DNA of 64,000 nucleotides from CAIWHR01 sp963734575 (GCA_963734575.1 CAVTHT010000008.1:124001-188000), one strand, 5' to 3'. Numbered from the stretch's first letter, positions 54,593 through 63,687 are shown. The notes: generated by a model not told the origin, from the sequence alone. A program made the numbers and translations.

Positions 54593-55156
54593 ATGCCGGA
54601 CGCTTCCAGCACCGCCGTGCGCGTCACGCCCACGACGCGCGAGATGTTCCTCGCCTTCCTGCGCGTCGGCATCTCGGGCTTCGGCGGCGTGATGCCCTTC
54701 GCCCATCGCATGCTCGTCGAGCGCGAGCGCTGGCTGGACGAGAAGGAGTTCGTCGACGTCCTCTCGCTGTGCCAGTTCCTGCCCGGCCCGAACATCGTCA
54801 ACGTGTCGATCGTCGTGGGGCGCCGCTTCAACGGCTGGCGCGGCGCGATCGCCTCGTTCACGGGGCTCATCATCCTGCCCTTCCTGCTGATCGTCACCCT
54901 GGGTGCGCTGTACCGCGTCGCGGGCCAGCTCCCGCACGTGCGCGACGCGTTCACGGGCATCGCCTGCGGTGCGGCCGGGCTCGTCATCGCCATGGCGGTG
55001 CGCATGGCCCGTCCGCTGCGCCGGAGCTACTGGCAGGCCGGGGTGGCGATGCTGGTGTTCGTGGCCATCGCGCTGTTCCGCTGGCCACTGTTCTGGGTGC
55101 TGCTCGGTGCCATCCCCCTCTCACTGCTCCTCGCGGCGCGCGAGAAGGCGCAATGA
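54593..55156 (+). CDS. Chromate transporter, first half-size subunit
   Basis: 187 residues, the N-terminal-type CHR domain: FLAFLRVGISGFGGVMPFAHRMLVE, then LSLCQFLPGPNIVNVSIVVG. It occurs as a short protein paired with the next gene; such pairs work together as a membrane exporter of chromate or a related oxyanion. The ATG at 54593 is in frame with the first conserved residues; the stop overlaps the next ATG. Confidence 0.9.
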   Translation: MPDASSTAVRVTPTTREMFLAFLRVGISGFGGVMPFAHRMLVERERWLDEKEFVDVLSLCQFLPGPNIVNVSIVVGRRFNGWRGAIASFTGLIILPFLLIVTLGALYRVAGQLPHVRDAFTGIACGAAGLVIAMAVRMARPLRRSYWQAGVAMLVFVAIALFRWPLFWVLLGAIPLSLLLAAREKAQ

Positions 55157-55683
55157 CCGAATCGGCCATCCTCGCCGAGCTCGGCCGGCAATTCCTCCTC
55201 CTCTCGCTGCTGTCGATCGGCGGCATCAATGCGCTGGTGCCGGAGATTCACCGCGAGATCGTCGAGGTCCACGGCTGGATGACTGGCGCGCAATTCAGCG
55301 AGCTGTTCGCGATCTCGCAGGCGGCACCCGGCCCGAACTTCCTCATCGTCACCATCGTCGGCTTCTTCGTGGCGGGCTTTCCCGGCGCATTGCTGACGAC
55401 CGTCGCCATCTGCGGCCCATCGTCGGCACTGACGTATGCCGTGGCCACCGTATGGGACCGCTTTCGCGACGCCCGCTGGCGCATCGTCGTGCAACGCGCG
55501 CTCGCGCCGGTCACGGTCGGGCTGATGTTCGGCTCCGGGTACGTGCTGACGCGCGCCTCGGACCACACCGTGGTTGCCTATGGAATCACCGCCGGCACGG
55601 CGGCGCTGATGCTGTGGACGCGCGTGCATCCGCTCGCTGCCCTCGCGGCGGGGGCGGTCCTGGGGGTCGTTGGCCTCGTGTGA
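55153..55683 (+). CDS. Chromate transporter, second half-size subunit
   Basis: 176 residues, a second CHR domain: LLSLLSIGGINALVPEIHREIV and ELFAISQAAPGPNFLIVTIVGF. It overlaps the first subunit by 4 nt (ATGA), so the two are coupled. Together they equal one full-length ChrA. Confidence 0.9.
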   Translation: MTESAILAELGRQFLLLSLLSIGGINALVPEIHREIVEVHGWMTGAQFSELFAISQAAPGPNFLIVTIVGFFVAGFPGALLTTVAICGPSSALTYAVATVWDRFRDARWRIVVQRALAPVTVGLMFGSGYVLTRASDHTVVAYGITAGTAALMLWTRVHPLAALAAGAVLGVVGLV

Positions 55684-55909
55684 CGGGCCAGCAGGCAGTG
55701 TCGGGCCCGCCGCGCGGGCTCGAACCCGTCATGCGGGCGCCGGGCAGGTCGAGCCCGGCAGCGACCCTCGCCCGGCCGACGCAAATTTCACGACTTTGAT
55801 CAACACGGCACGCAGCGCGCGGCGCATGCTGCGGCGTTATGCTGCGTGACGAGCAGGCCTGCCCGCTTCGGACGGGCCGCTGCCGCGCCAGCCGTCGCAC
55901 CGGATCCCT

Positions 55910-56866
55910 ATGGCACACGACATGGATCCATCCACCGTGCCCTGCAGCCGCAACGTGTCGCCGCCGCGGCGGCGACGCGCACGACCACGTTGGTGGTGGC
56001 TCGCCGCATGCCTCGCCCTCGCCGTGCTCGCCACGCCGTGGCCCGGCGATCTTCGCGCCGAAGCGACCGACGGGAATGCAGCGTCGCTACGCGAGAAGTA
56101 CGAAGCATTGCGCGACCGGCTGGAGCACAACCAGTTCCAGGCGCCGATCTACATCGAGTCGAGCGAGCCGGCCAATCGCCTCGAGGGCGATCTCTACGGC
56201 GTGGTCGAGCAACCCTTCGCGGCGGCGCGGCGGGCACTCAACGGCACGGCGCAATGGTGCAACATCCTGATCCTGCATCTCAACGTCAAGGAGTGCCGGA
56301 CGACCGCGCATGGGCCCGCCGCCATGCTCATCCTCTTCCTCGGCACCAAGCACGACCAGCCGGTCGAGTCGGCGTCACGCCTCGATTACGTCTATCGCGT
56401 CGTCGCGGACCGCGCGGACTATCTGCAGCTGTCGTTGACCGCACCGAGCGGGCCGTTCGGCACCCGCGACTACCGCATCGGGATGGAGGCGACACCCATC
56501 GGCAGCGACGTGACGTTCGTCCACCTCACGTATTCGTACGCCTACGGCACGATGGCGAAGATCGCGCTGGAATCCTATCTCCATACGATCGGGCGCGCGA
56601 AGGTCGGGTTCACCGTCGTCGGTACGGACGCGGACGGTCGGCCGGTGCATGTCGGAGGCGTACGCGGCGTGGTGGAACGCAACGCCCTCCGGTACTACCT
56701 CGCGGTCGTCGCGTACCTCCACGCGCTGTCTGCGCCGCCCCAGGAGCAGCTCGAGCGGCGGCTGCGCCAGTGGTTCGCGCTCACCGAGCGCTACCCGCTC
56801 CAGCTGCACGAGATCGACGAGCCGGAATATCTCGACATGAAGCGCCGCGAAGCGCGTGACAACTGA
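55910..56866 (+). CDS. Uncharacterised membrane-anchored or exported protein
   Basis: 318 residues with an Arg-rich start and one hydrophobic segment (WWWLAACLALAVLATPW, residues 28-44) that acts as signal or anchor. The rest is a soluble domain with a start like EKYEALRDRLEHNQFQAPIYIES, an internal Cys pair (QWCNILILHLNVKEC) and YRVVADRADYLQLSLTAPSG. It is reminiscent of START/SRPBCC-like lipid-binding folds but I cannot assign a family. It converges on the spermidine-synthase-like gene. Confidence 0.7.
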   Translation: MAHDMDPSTVPCSRNVSPPRRRRARPRWWWLAACLALAVLATPWPGDLRAEATDGNAASLREKYEALRDRLEHNQFQAPIYIESSEPANRLEGDLYGVVEQPFAAARRALNGTAQWCNILILHLNVKECRTTAHGPAAMLILFLGTKHDQPVESASRLDYVYRVVADRADYLQLSLTAPSGPFGTRDYRIGMEATPIGSDVTFVHLTYSYAYGTMAKIALESYLHTIGRAKVGFTVVGTDADGRPVHVGGVRGVVERNALRYYLAVVAYLHALSAPPQEQLERRLRQWFALTERYPLQLHEIDEPEYLDMKRREARDN

Positions 56867-56913
56867 CGCCGCCGGCCGTTCGCGCGGCCCGGCCGCACGG
56901 GCTGCACGCAGTG

Positions 56914-57798
56914 TCAGCGCACGTTGAGCAGGTTCGACGGCGAATACTGGTCGGTGAGGATGCGCGCGTCGGCGCGCCAGTCGTGCGCAGTCGAGAAGAG
57001 CGGCAGGAGGACGCTGCGCTCCACCCCGATCTGTGCAAGGCGCTTCTCCACGGCGGCAGCGTTGCGCTCGACCGCTTCGCGCGAGGGCAGCCCGCCAACG
57101 CGCGTCAGGATCACGCGGTTGTTGGCGCGCAGGTTGTAGAAATCGCCGAACACCACCTGGTAGGTGACGGATTCGTGATCGTACAGGCGGCTGTTGGAGA
57201 AGGTATTGGCGGCGAGCACGCCATGCTCCCCGAGCAGGGTCTTCACCTCGCCCAGGAATTCCCGGGTCAGCAGATGCTCGGGAATGTACTCGTGGTCGAA
57301 GGCGTCCAGCATCACGAGGTCGTAGCGCTCGCCGGCGCGCAGCGCCCGCTTCACGAAGACCCGTCCGTCTTCCTCGTGCACCCGCAGCCGCGGGCCCGGC
57401 GTGAAGCCGAAGAACTGGGTGGCGACGCGCACGACCGCAGGGTCGATCTCGACGACATCGACCAGCGTGGTCCCCGGCCACGCCGCGATTGCCGAGGGCA
57501 GCGTCCCGCCGCCCAGGCCCAGGATCAGCACGCGCCGCGGCTGCGGGTCGAGATACAGCGCGCCCATCATCATCTGCGTGTAGTTGAACACCAGGCGCGT
57601 GGGGTCGCGCAGGAACTGGCACGATTGCCGCCCGGCCGCGGCCGCGCGGGAGAATTTCATGCAGCGCAAACCGCTCTCGTCGAACACGATGATGTTGCGG
57701 TAGAGCGATTTCTCGGTGTGGACGGTCTGCTCGGCAGACGCCGCGGCGGTGACCAGCAACGCCGCGAGGAGAAAGACCAGCTCACGCACGCGCCGCAC
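56914..57798 (-). CDS. Spermidine synthase-like methyltransferase-fold protein
   Basis: 294 residues. After a signal-like hydrophobic start (ELVFLLAALLVTAAASA) comes a polyamine synthase-like domain: RVLILGLGGGTLPSAIAAW for nucleotide binding, VDVVEIDPAVV, and DLVMLDAFDHEYIPEHLLTREF in place of the polyamine-site DAF/DSSDP loop. It overlaps the membrane-protein gene upstream by 17 nt. In many bacteria the two are one fused protein; here they are split. True polyamine synthesis is not certain, since the N-terminus implies membrane or periplasmic location. Confidence 0.82.
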   Translation of the reverse strand: MRRVRELVFLLAALLVTAAASAEQTVHTEKSLYRNIIVFDESGLRCMKFSRAAAAGRQSCQFLRDPTRLVFNYTQMMMGALYLDPQPRRVLILGLGGGTLPSAIAAWPGTTLVDVVEIDPAVVRVATQFFGFTPGPRLRVHEEDGRVFVKRALRAGERYDLVMLDAFDHEYIPEHLLTREFLGEVKTLLGEHGVLAANTFSNSRLYDHESVTYQVVFGDFYNLRANNRVILTRVGGLPSREAVERNAAAVEKRLAQIGVERSVLLPLFSTAHDWRADARILTDQYSPSNLLNVR

Positions 57799-58387
57799 GG
57801 GGCCTCCGGGTGAACAGCATGGCGGCAGTGCCGAGCACGAGCGAGATCGCGACGAGGCCGCCGATGATCTCGCGGATCTCGAACGCCAGCACGAGGTAGA
57901 AGGACGTCAGGAGCGTCCCGGCGGCGCTGCCGAAGGTCGACACGAAGTAGAGCAAGCCGGCGAAATGCCCGCTCAGCCGGTATTCGTCGACGAGCAGACG
58001 CACGGCGTACGGTGACACCATCCCGCACAGCACGACCGGCACGAAGAAAAGGAGCGTCACCGAGACGAGCGACCCGTAGCGGGGGTCGTGCACGAGGTCG
58101 AAGACGCGGTCGAGCGCGCGCTCGCCCACCAGGATCACCGGCAGGCTTGCGAGCGCGCTCGCGATGAGCAGCAGTGCGAGCCGCCGCAGGCTCGGATTGC
58201 GGATGGAGAGCCGTCCGCCGAGCAGGTAGCCGATGGCGAGCGCCACCATGAACACGGTGATGATGCCGCCCCACACATAGATGCCGTTGCCGAAGTTCGG
58301 CGCGAGGATGCGCCCGCTCAGGAGCTCCACTGCCATGACGAAGAATCCGGACCATCCTGCGACTGCGAAGATCAGCGTGCGTTCCAT
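57782..58387 (-). CDS. MFS-like membrane half of a split spermidine-synthase-type protein
   Basis: 201 residues with five or six membrane helices: FAVAGWSGFFVMAVELLSGRILAPNFG, VFMVALAIGYLLGGRLS and GLLYFVSTFGSAAGTLLTSFYLV. This matches the membrane domain fused to spermidine-synthase-like enzymes. Its end overlaps the enzyme gene by 17 nt, so the two are made together. Its role may be substrate passage or anchoring. Confidence 0.82.
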   Translation of the reverse strand: MERTLIFAVAGWSGFFVMAVELLSGRILAPNFGNGIYVWGGIITVFMVALAIGYLLGGRLSIRNPSLRRLALLLIASALASLPVILVGERALDRVFDLVHDPRYGSLVSVTLLFFVPVVLCGMVSPYAVRLLVDEYRLSGHFAGLLYFVSTFGSAAGTLLTSFYLVLAFEIREIIGGLVAISLVLGTAAMLFTRRPRAARA

Positions 58388-58533
58388 GCCTGCCTTGGTG
58401 ATGATGCGACCGCGCATTATGGCGGGTACGCGCGCGCATTGATGGCTTGCCGCGACATGTAGGCGGCGTCCTACATACGGCGCGCGCATGCGGCGCTTTA
58501 ATGGTCCTCGCTCCTTCGCTGCAGGAGGCCGAC

Positions 58534-58716
58534 ATGCCGCACACACCCATCTTGCCGCCCGACGACGGGCCGGCGATCGACATCGACGAGCCGCAGGACG
58601 TTCGCTACTGGAGCGAGCACCTCGGCTGCACGCCGAGCGCGCTGCGCGAGGCGGTGGACGAGGTCGGCTCCTCCATTGCGGCGATCGAGGAATACCTGGC
58701 CGAAGGCGAGGAATAG
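58534..58716 (+). CDS. DUF3606 family small protein
   Basis: 60 residues from the ATG at 58534, with CAGGAGG 7 nt upstream. The core IDIDEPQDVRYWSEHLGCTPSALREAVDEVG matches DUF3606, a short helical domain of unknown role found in many Gram-negative genomes. Strongly acidic. Confidence 0.82.
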   Translation: MPHTPILPPDDGPAIDIDEPQDVRYWSEHLGCTPSALREAVDEVGSSIAAIEEYLAEGEE

Positions 58717-58893
58717 CCGGCGCCGCCGGCGCGCCGCATGTCCACGGGCGCGCGGGGAGGCTGCTGATCCGGCTGGTCGTACGCCGGGGCGATGCACGAG
58801 CCCCGGTAGGTCGCGCTGCGTCGGCGTTGCAGGTCCGGCCCGGATCGGGTCGCACCGGTAGAATGCAGCGCTGATCCACTACACCGGCGACGC

Positions 58894-59265
58894 ATGCCCT
58901 CCGTTCCGACAGCGCCCATACGCGATCTCGCAGAACTGCGCGATCGCCTGCGCGAATTCGCCGACGCGCGCGACTGGAACCAGTTCCATTCGCCGAAGAA
59001 TCTCGCCATGGCGCTGATCGCCGAGGCGGCGGAGCTCGTCGAGCACTTCCAGTGGCTGACCGAGGAAGAAAGCGCCCGTCTCTCGCCGGCCAGCAAAGGG
59101 GCGGTCGCCGAGGAGCTCGCCGACGTGCTCGCTTACCTCGTGCGCATCGCCGACAAGCTCGATATCGATCTGCTGGCGGCGGTGAGCGCGAAGATCGCCC
59201 GCAACGAGGAGCGCTATCCCGTCGAGCGCGCCCGCGGCAGCGCGCGCAAGTACACCGAGCTCTAG
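58894..59265 (+). CDS. MazG-like nucleotide pyrophosphohydrolase (RS21-C6/dCTPase type)
   Basis: 123 residues. All-alpha NTP pyrophosphohydrolase with the metal motif EAAELVEHFQW (ExxE) and EELADVLAYLVRIADKLDID (ExxD). It hydrolyses non-canonical or excess dNTPs to monophosphates. A TAGAAT hexamer at 58859-58864 could be its -10 box. RlmJ follows 34 nt later. Confidence 0.9.
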   Translation: MPSVPTAPIRDLAELRDRLREFADARDWNQFHSPKNLAMALIAEAAELVEHFQWLTEEESARLSPASKGAVAEELADVLAYLVRIADKLDIDLLAAVSAKIARNEERYPVERARGSARKYTEL

Positions 59266-59299
59266 CTCCGTCGCCGGCGCAGGCAGAACCTCCACGCCG

Positions 59300-60145
59300 A
59301 TGCTGAGCTATCGCCACGGCTTCCATGCGGGCAATCACGCCGACGTGCTGAAGCACATCGCGCTGGTCGCACTGCTGCGCCTCCTCACCCGCAAGGACAA
59401 GTCGCTGCTGGTCGTCGACACGCACGCGGGTGCCGGCATGTATTCGCTCGAGCACGGCTTCGCCAAGAAGAACGCCGAGTTCCGCAATGGCATCGGCCTG
59501 TTGTGGGATCGCAGCGATCTGCCGGAGCCCGTCGGCGATTACGTAGACCAGGTCCGCGCAGTGAATCCCGACGGCGTGCTGCGGCACTATCCGGGTTCGC
59601 CGCGCATCGCACTCGAGGTGCTCCGTCCGCACGATCGCCTGCGCCTCTTCGAGCTCCACAGCACGGAAGCGCGCGAGCTTGCGGAGCAATTCGCGCAGGG
59701 CGGCCGTCGCGTGACCGTGACGGCCGGAGACGGCTTCGCCGGCCTGAAGGCCGTGCTGCCCCCGCCATCGCGCCGCGGCCTGGTGCTGATGGATCCCGCC
59801 TACGAGCTCGTGTCGGACTATCGGGGGGTCGTCGCGGCGCTGCGCGACGGCATGCAGCGGTTCGCCACGGGAACCTACGCCGTGTGGTATCCACTGCTCC
59901 AGCGGCGCGAGTCCATCAAGCTGCCCGACAATCTGCGGCGTGCGGCGGGTGCGGACTGGATCGACATTGCCCTGCAGGTCAAGGCGCCGTCGGCCGAGGG
60001 GCTCGGTCTCCACGGCAGCGGCATCTTCGTCGTCAACCCGCCGTGGACGTTCGCCGCGCAAATGCGCAGCCTCATGCCGTGGCTGACGCGGACCCTGGCG
60101 CAGGATGCTGCCGCAACCTTCCGGCTCGACGCGCGCGAGGCGTGA
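59300..60145 (+). CDS. rlmJ: 23S rRNA (adenine(2030)-N6)-methyltransferase RlmJ
   Basis: 281 residues. It methylates A2030 of 23S rRNA. The RlmJ opening MLSYRHGFHAGNHADVLKH is exact. SAM-binding sequence is in VVDTHAGAGMY, and the C-terminal GSGIFVVNPPWTF matches. The catalytic tetrad reads DPAY where RlmJ usually has DPPY. Confidence 0.94.
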   Translation: MLSYRHGFHAGNHADVLKHIALVALLRLLTRKDKSLLVVDTHAGAGMYSLEHGFAKKNAEFRNGIGLLWDRSDLPEPVGDYVDQVRAVNPDGVLRHYPGSPRIALEVLRPHDRLRLFELHSTEARELAEQFAQGGRRVTVTAGDGFAGLKAVLPPPSRRGLVLMDPAYELVSDYRGVVAALRDGMQRFATGTYAVWYPLLQRRESIKLPDNLRRAAGADWIDIALQVKAPSAEGLGLHGSGIFVVNPPWTFAAQMRSLMPWLTRTLAQDAAATFRLDAREA

Positions 60146-60234
60146 CGACGGCGCCGGCGTCGTTGCGACTACCGGCCATCGGCGACGCGCGTGACCGCGC
60201 CGCTTCGCATCGTCCGGTGTGGGAGAATCGGGCG

Positions 60235-60870
60235 ATGATGGAGCGTCCGCAAAGCCTCGGCGAGGAAATCGCCAACAGCGTGAGCCATGGCGTGGCGCTG
60301 CTCGCTGCCATCGTCGCCGTGCCGTTCCTCATCGTCGCATCGGGTCACCTCGGCGCCATCAACGTCGTCGGCGCGAGCGTGTTCGCGGCAACGATGGTGC
60401 TGCTGTATCTCACCTCGACGCTGTACCACGCGCTGCCTGCGGGCCGCGCCAAGCGCATCTTCCTGAAGCTCGATCACGGCGCGATCTACGTGTTCATCGC
60501 CGGCAGCTACACGCCGTTCGCTCTCGGCGTGCTGGGCGGTCCATGGGGGTGGACGCTGTTCGGTCTCGTGTGGTCCCTTGCGGTCGTCGGCGTCACGCTG
60601 AAGGCGTTCGACCGGCTGACGCATCCGTGGCTTTCCACCGCGCTCTATCTCGTCATGGGCTGGCTCGTGCTGATCGCGGCCGTGCCGCTCGTCGAGCACG
60701 TGCCGTTGCCCGGCATTGCGCTGCTCGTGGCCGGCGGATTGGCGTACACCGCCGGCGTCGTGTTCTTCATGCTCGATTCGCGGCTGCGGTATGCGCACGC
60801 GGTATGGCACAGCTTCGTCGTTGCCGGCACCGGCTGCCACTTCTTCGCGGTGCTGGGTTACGCCGCCTGA
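60235..60870 (+). CDS. Hemolysin III (YqfA/PAQR-like) membrane protein
   Basis: 211 residues with seven membrane helices. Zinc-site residues of the HlyIII/PAQR family are present: EEIANSVSHGVALLA in the first part, YLTSTLYHALP, DHGAIYVFIAGSYTP and the C-terminal HAVWHSFVVAGTGCHFFAV. Members resemble adiponectin receptors and may be membrane hydrolases; despite the name, haemolysis is not implied. ATGs at 60235 and 60238 are equivalent. Confidence 0.92.
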   Translation: MMERPQSLGEEIANSVSHGVALLAAIVAVPFLIVASGHLGAINVVGASVFAATMVLLYLTSTLYHALPAGRAKRIFLKLDHGAIYVFIAGSYTPFALGVLGGPWGWTLFGLVWSLAVVGVTLKAFDRLTHPWLSTALYLVMGWLVLIAAVPLVEHVPLPGIALLVAGGLAYTAGVVFFMLDSRLRYAHAVWHSFVVAGTGCHFFAVLGYAA

Positions 60871-60922
60871 GTTCGGAACGCGACGAACCTGAACGGATCG
60901 CTGCCGGCCGGTGGCCGTCCGG

Positions 60923-62026
60923 TCAATCGAGCTGCGCCACCACGTATTCGGCGATCGCCAGGCACGCCGTCAGGCCCGGCGACTCGATGCCGAAGAGGTG
61001 CACCAGCCCCGGCACGCCGTGCCGCGCGGGGCCGTCGATCCGGAAGTCCTGGGCAGGCCCGCCCGGCGGATGCAGCTTGGGCCGGATGCCCGCGTAAGCC
61101 GGCGTGAGCGCATCGTCGGGAAGAGCGGGCCAATAGGTCCGGATGGCCGCGTAGAAGGCATCGGCCCGGCGCGGATCGACGCTGTAGTCGATGGCGTCCA
61201 CCCACTGCACGTCCGGCCCGAAGCGCATCTGCCCGGCGAGGTCGAGGGTCACGTGCACGCCCAATCCGGCCCCGGCACTCTCCGGCACCGGATACACGAG
61301 ACGCGAGAACGCGGGCCGGCCGGCAGTGTAGTAGTTGCCCTTGCACAGATACTGCGCCGGCACGCACGCCGCCGGGAAGCCCGCGAGCGACGCCGCCACG
61401 CGCGGCGCCTCCAGCCCCGCGCAATTGACGACGGTGCGCACGCGCACGTCAGTGCCGTCGGCACCGCCCACCGTGAGCACCACGCCGCCACCGTCGATGG
61501 TCCCCCCGCGCATGGGCGCCGCACACGCGAGCACACCACCGTTCGCTTCGACGTCGGCGAGCAGCGCGAGCATGAGCTGATGGCTGTCGATGATGCCGGT
61601 CGACGGCGACAGAAGCGCTGCGGTGCAGTGCAGCTCGGGCTCGAGCGCACGCGCCTCGGCCGCAGTGACGGGGCGGAGGTCCTCCACGCCATTCGCGCGG
61701 GCCTGCGCGGCGATCAATGCAAGCTCCGCTTCCTGGCCGGTCGCCGTGGCGACGATCAGCTTGCCGCAGCGACGATGCGCGATGCCTCGGTCAGCGCAGT
61801 ACGCGTACAGGGCATCGCGGCCGCTGCGGCACAGCCGCGCCTTGAGCGACCCGGCCGGATAGTAGATGCCCGCATGGATCACCTCGCTGTTGCGGGAGCT
61901 CGTACCCGTGCCGATCGCATCCGCAGCCTCCAGGATCACGACCTCCCGCCCCTGACGGGCAAGCGCGCGGGCCACCGCGAGGCCGACGACACCAGCGCCG
62001 ATCACTGCGCAATCGAGCTCTTCCAT
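60923..62026 (-). CDS. FAD-dependent oxidoreductase, L-2-hydroxyglutarate oxidase-like
   Basis: 367 residues from the ATG at 62026. DAO-type flavoenzyme: dinucleotide motif CAVIGAGVVGLAVARALARQG, then EAADAIGTGTSSRNSEVIHAGIYYP, which is characteristic of LhgO/YgaF-type L-2-hydroxyacid dehydrogenases. The C-terminal flavin contact is in GIESPGLTACLAIAEYV. It would oxidise an L-2-hydroxy acid and pass electrons to the quinone pool or oxygen. Confidence 0.9.
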   Translation of the reverse strand: MEELDCAVIGAGVVGLAVARALARQGREVVILEAADAIGTGTSSRNSEVIHAGIYYPAGSLKARLCRSGRDALYAYCADRGIAHRRCGKLIVATATGQEAELALIAAQARANGVEDLRPVTAAEARALEPELHCTAALLSPSTGIIDSHQLMLALLADVEANGGVLACAAPMRGGTIDGGGVVLTVGGADGTDVRVRTVVNCAGLEAPRVAASLAGFPAACVPAQYLCKGNYYTAGRPAFSRLVYPVPESAGAGLGVHVTLDLAGQMRFGPDVQWVDAIDYSVDPRRADAFYAAIRTYWPALPDDALTPAYAGIRPKLHPPGGPAQDFRIDGPARHGVPGLVHLFGIESPGLTACLAIAEYVVAQLD

Positions 62027-62115
62027 GAATGGCAATGCATGACAGTAGGAAAGCAGGCACTGTAATGCAGATGCGTCGATGCACCGCGGTGTGCCCGAGC
62101 ACGGGCCGCAGGGGG

Positions 62116-62382
62116 CTAGCGGAAGATGAGGGACTGGTGCTGCTGGCCGCAGCGCGGACACACGAAGCGGACGAGCGGGATCTCGTGCGCGAGCCGGCCA
62201 GTTGCGACGACGCGCACGGACCGGTGATCGTAGGGCTCGCCGTTGCACTCGAGCCATACCTTCGCCCGGCGATCCGCGAAGCCGCGTACCGACTCGTCGA
62301 CGTAGTGGAACTCGGTATCCACGCAATCCACCTGAACCGCAGTCTCCAACACCAACGGATCGCCCGACTTGAGTATGCGCAA
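62116..62382 (-). CDS. Uncharacterised small protein with a C-terminal zinc ribbon-like motif
   Basis: About 88 residues if the TTG at 62382 is used; the frame stays open upstream through unrelated sequence and no ATG is suitable, so the start is unresolved. The body (LVLETAVQVDCVDTEFHYVDE; DRRAKVWLECNGEPYDHRSVRV) is beta-rich, and the end carries a metal-type pair CPRCGQQHQS. No ribosome binding site is clear. An indel near the start is possible. Confidence 0.5.
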   Translation of the reverse strand: MRILKSGDPLVLETAVQVDCVDTEFHYVDESVRGFADRRAKVWLECNGEPYDHRSVRVVATGRLAHEIPLVRFVCPRCGQQHQSLIFR

Positions 62383-62498
62383 CGATCGCGCCGGTAAGTG
62401 CCTGCGATAACCATCAGCATGCGGCGCGCCGCCGCGCGGTAACCCGGTCGGCTGGATGGCGCAGATGCCCGCGACGAGCCTTGGCGCGCTGGTCGCGG

Positions 62499-62894
62499 CT
62501 ACGTGTCCGCCATCACCGCGCCTGCGTGCACCAGCAGCCCGCGCAGCACCGAGCGATGGCACTGGGCCTCGTCGGCGCAATAGCACCCGACCGCGAAATC
62601 CGTCTGCGCGGAAAGCGCCGCGAGCAATCCGATCATGCGCTGCGGCACCGGGCCGCTCATCTCGCGCCGGTACTCGCGCTCGAAGCGCACCCACCGTTCC
62701 GGCGACGGCGGCTCGTGCTGCACCCATGAGAGCAGCTGCGCGGATGGGGCGAGCTCCGGCAGCCAGACATCGTAGAAATCGCGCCGACCGAAGTCTTCCT
62801 TGCGCACGCCGCGCGGTGGCCGGCGCACCGTGCCGAGGCGCAGGCCCTCGTGGGACGCGCGAGGCGCGCCCAGGCGTACGACGTGCACCGGCAC
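62499..62894 (-). CDS. DUF488 family protein (YeaO-like)
   Basis: 131 residues: VRKEDFGRRDFYDVWLPELAPS in the centre and FAVGCYCADEAQCHRSVLRGLL with the Cys/His cluster near the C-terminus are the DUF488/YeaO signature. Proteins of this family are small, cytoplasmic and of uncertain function. Confidence 0.88.
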   Translation of the reverse strand: MPVHVVRLGAPRASHEGLRLGTVRRPPRGVRKEDFGRRDFYDVWLPELAPSAQLLSWVQHEPPSPERWVRFEREYRREMSGPVPQRMIGLLAALSAQTDFAVGCYCADEAQCHRSVLRGLLVHAGAVMADT

Positions 62895-62913
62895 TGCGTC
62901 GTTGCGCCGGACG

Positions 62914-63117
62914 CTAGCGCGGGGTGCGCTCGGCGAGCGCCGCGACGTAAGCGAGGCAGCCGGTGATCATGGCGGCCATGCCACCCTGCAGGACGGTGCC
63001 GACCTGGAAGCTGCCCACGTGGTAGGCACCCGCGGCACGCGTGGCGATCGCCACTACACACAGCACCAATCCGAGCAGTCCTGCAGCACGTCCCGACCAG
63101 ATCAGCAGGTTCGCCAT
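62914..63117 (-). CDS. Small two-helix membrane protein
   Basis: 67 residues from the ATG at 63117, with GGAGGAG upstream. Two hydrophobic helices (GLLGLVLCVVAIATRAAGAY; GGMAAMITGCLAYVAALA). No family recognised. Confidence 0.72.
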   Translation of the reverse strand: MANLLIWSGRAAGLLGLVLCVVAIATRAAGAYHVGSFQVGTVLQGGMAAMITGCLAYVAALAERTPR

Positions 63118-63339
63118 GGCGTCTCCTCCGCGCCGCAGCAGGGCGGCGTGCCCGCGGCGCCTCATGCGGGACGGCCGCGGCGCCATGGTAGCGTAATGCC
63201 GCCATTCGCCAAGGACAGCGTCGGCGGCGGCATGCGTGATGCTCTGCGACGCGACGCAGGAGCATCGCGGGCCGCACTCGCCCGGTGGTCATGCGTCGAC
63301 TGATCCTGGTGTTGTGGCGCCGCGACGACGCCTGAAAAC

Positions 63340-63369
63340 GCAAAGGCCACCCATGAGGTGGCCCTTTGC
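63340..63369 (-). terminator. Likely terminator of the DUF883 gene
   Basis: Hairpin with arms GCAAAGGCCACC and GGTGGCCCTTTGC (one bulged base), followed on the minus strand by GTTTTC; 36 nt after the stop at 63406. Confidence 0.65.
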
Positions 63370-63405
63370 ATAGGCGCGAGCTTGCCGCCTGCGAGCTGAC
63401 TGCCG

Positions 63406-63687
63406 TCAGCGCGTTGCGCGTCCCAGTACGTAGCCTACTGCCGCGGCGAGGCCGATGGCGAGATACGGGCTCGCCTTGATGTAGTCGGCACCGGTGTCGG
63501 CGAGCTCTGCGGGCGCGCGCCGTGCGGCATCGGCCGTTTCGGAAGCCCAGTCCCGTGCCGCGCTCGTGCGGTCCGATACGGCGTCGACCGTATCGCGCAG
63601 CAGCGACCGCGCCGTCGAGATCGCATCGGTCGCGGCGCTCTGCGTGTCGCGGGCATCGTCCATGACATCGTTCATTCTGTTGCGCAT
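63406..63687 (-). CDS. DUF883 family protein (ElaB/YqjD-like)
   Basis: 93 residues: an amphipathic charged helix (MDDARDTQSAATDAISTARSLL) and a C-terminal membrane anchor YLAIGLAAAVGYVLGRATR with the typical final GxxxGR. ElaB/YqjD proteins sit in the inner membrane and bind ribosomes in stationary phase. Good length and a clear ATG. Confidence 0.9.
   Translation of the reverse strand: MRNRMNDVMDDARDTQSAATDAISTARSLLRDTVDAVSDRTSAARDWASETADAARRAPAELADTGADYIKASPYLAIGLAAAVGYVLGRATR

Noticed and set aside
51725..55156. Plus-strand open frame of more than 1100 codons over terC, the DUF4124 gene and nitronate monooxygenase
   Set aside because: Only its last 187 codons (chromate transporter) look like protein; the rest is His/Arg/Glu-rich antisense of real minus-strand genes, a usual effect of high GC.
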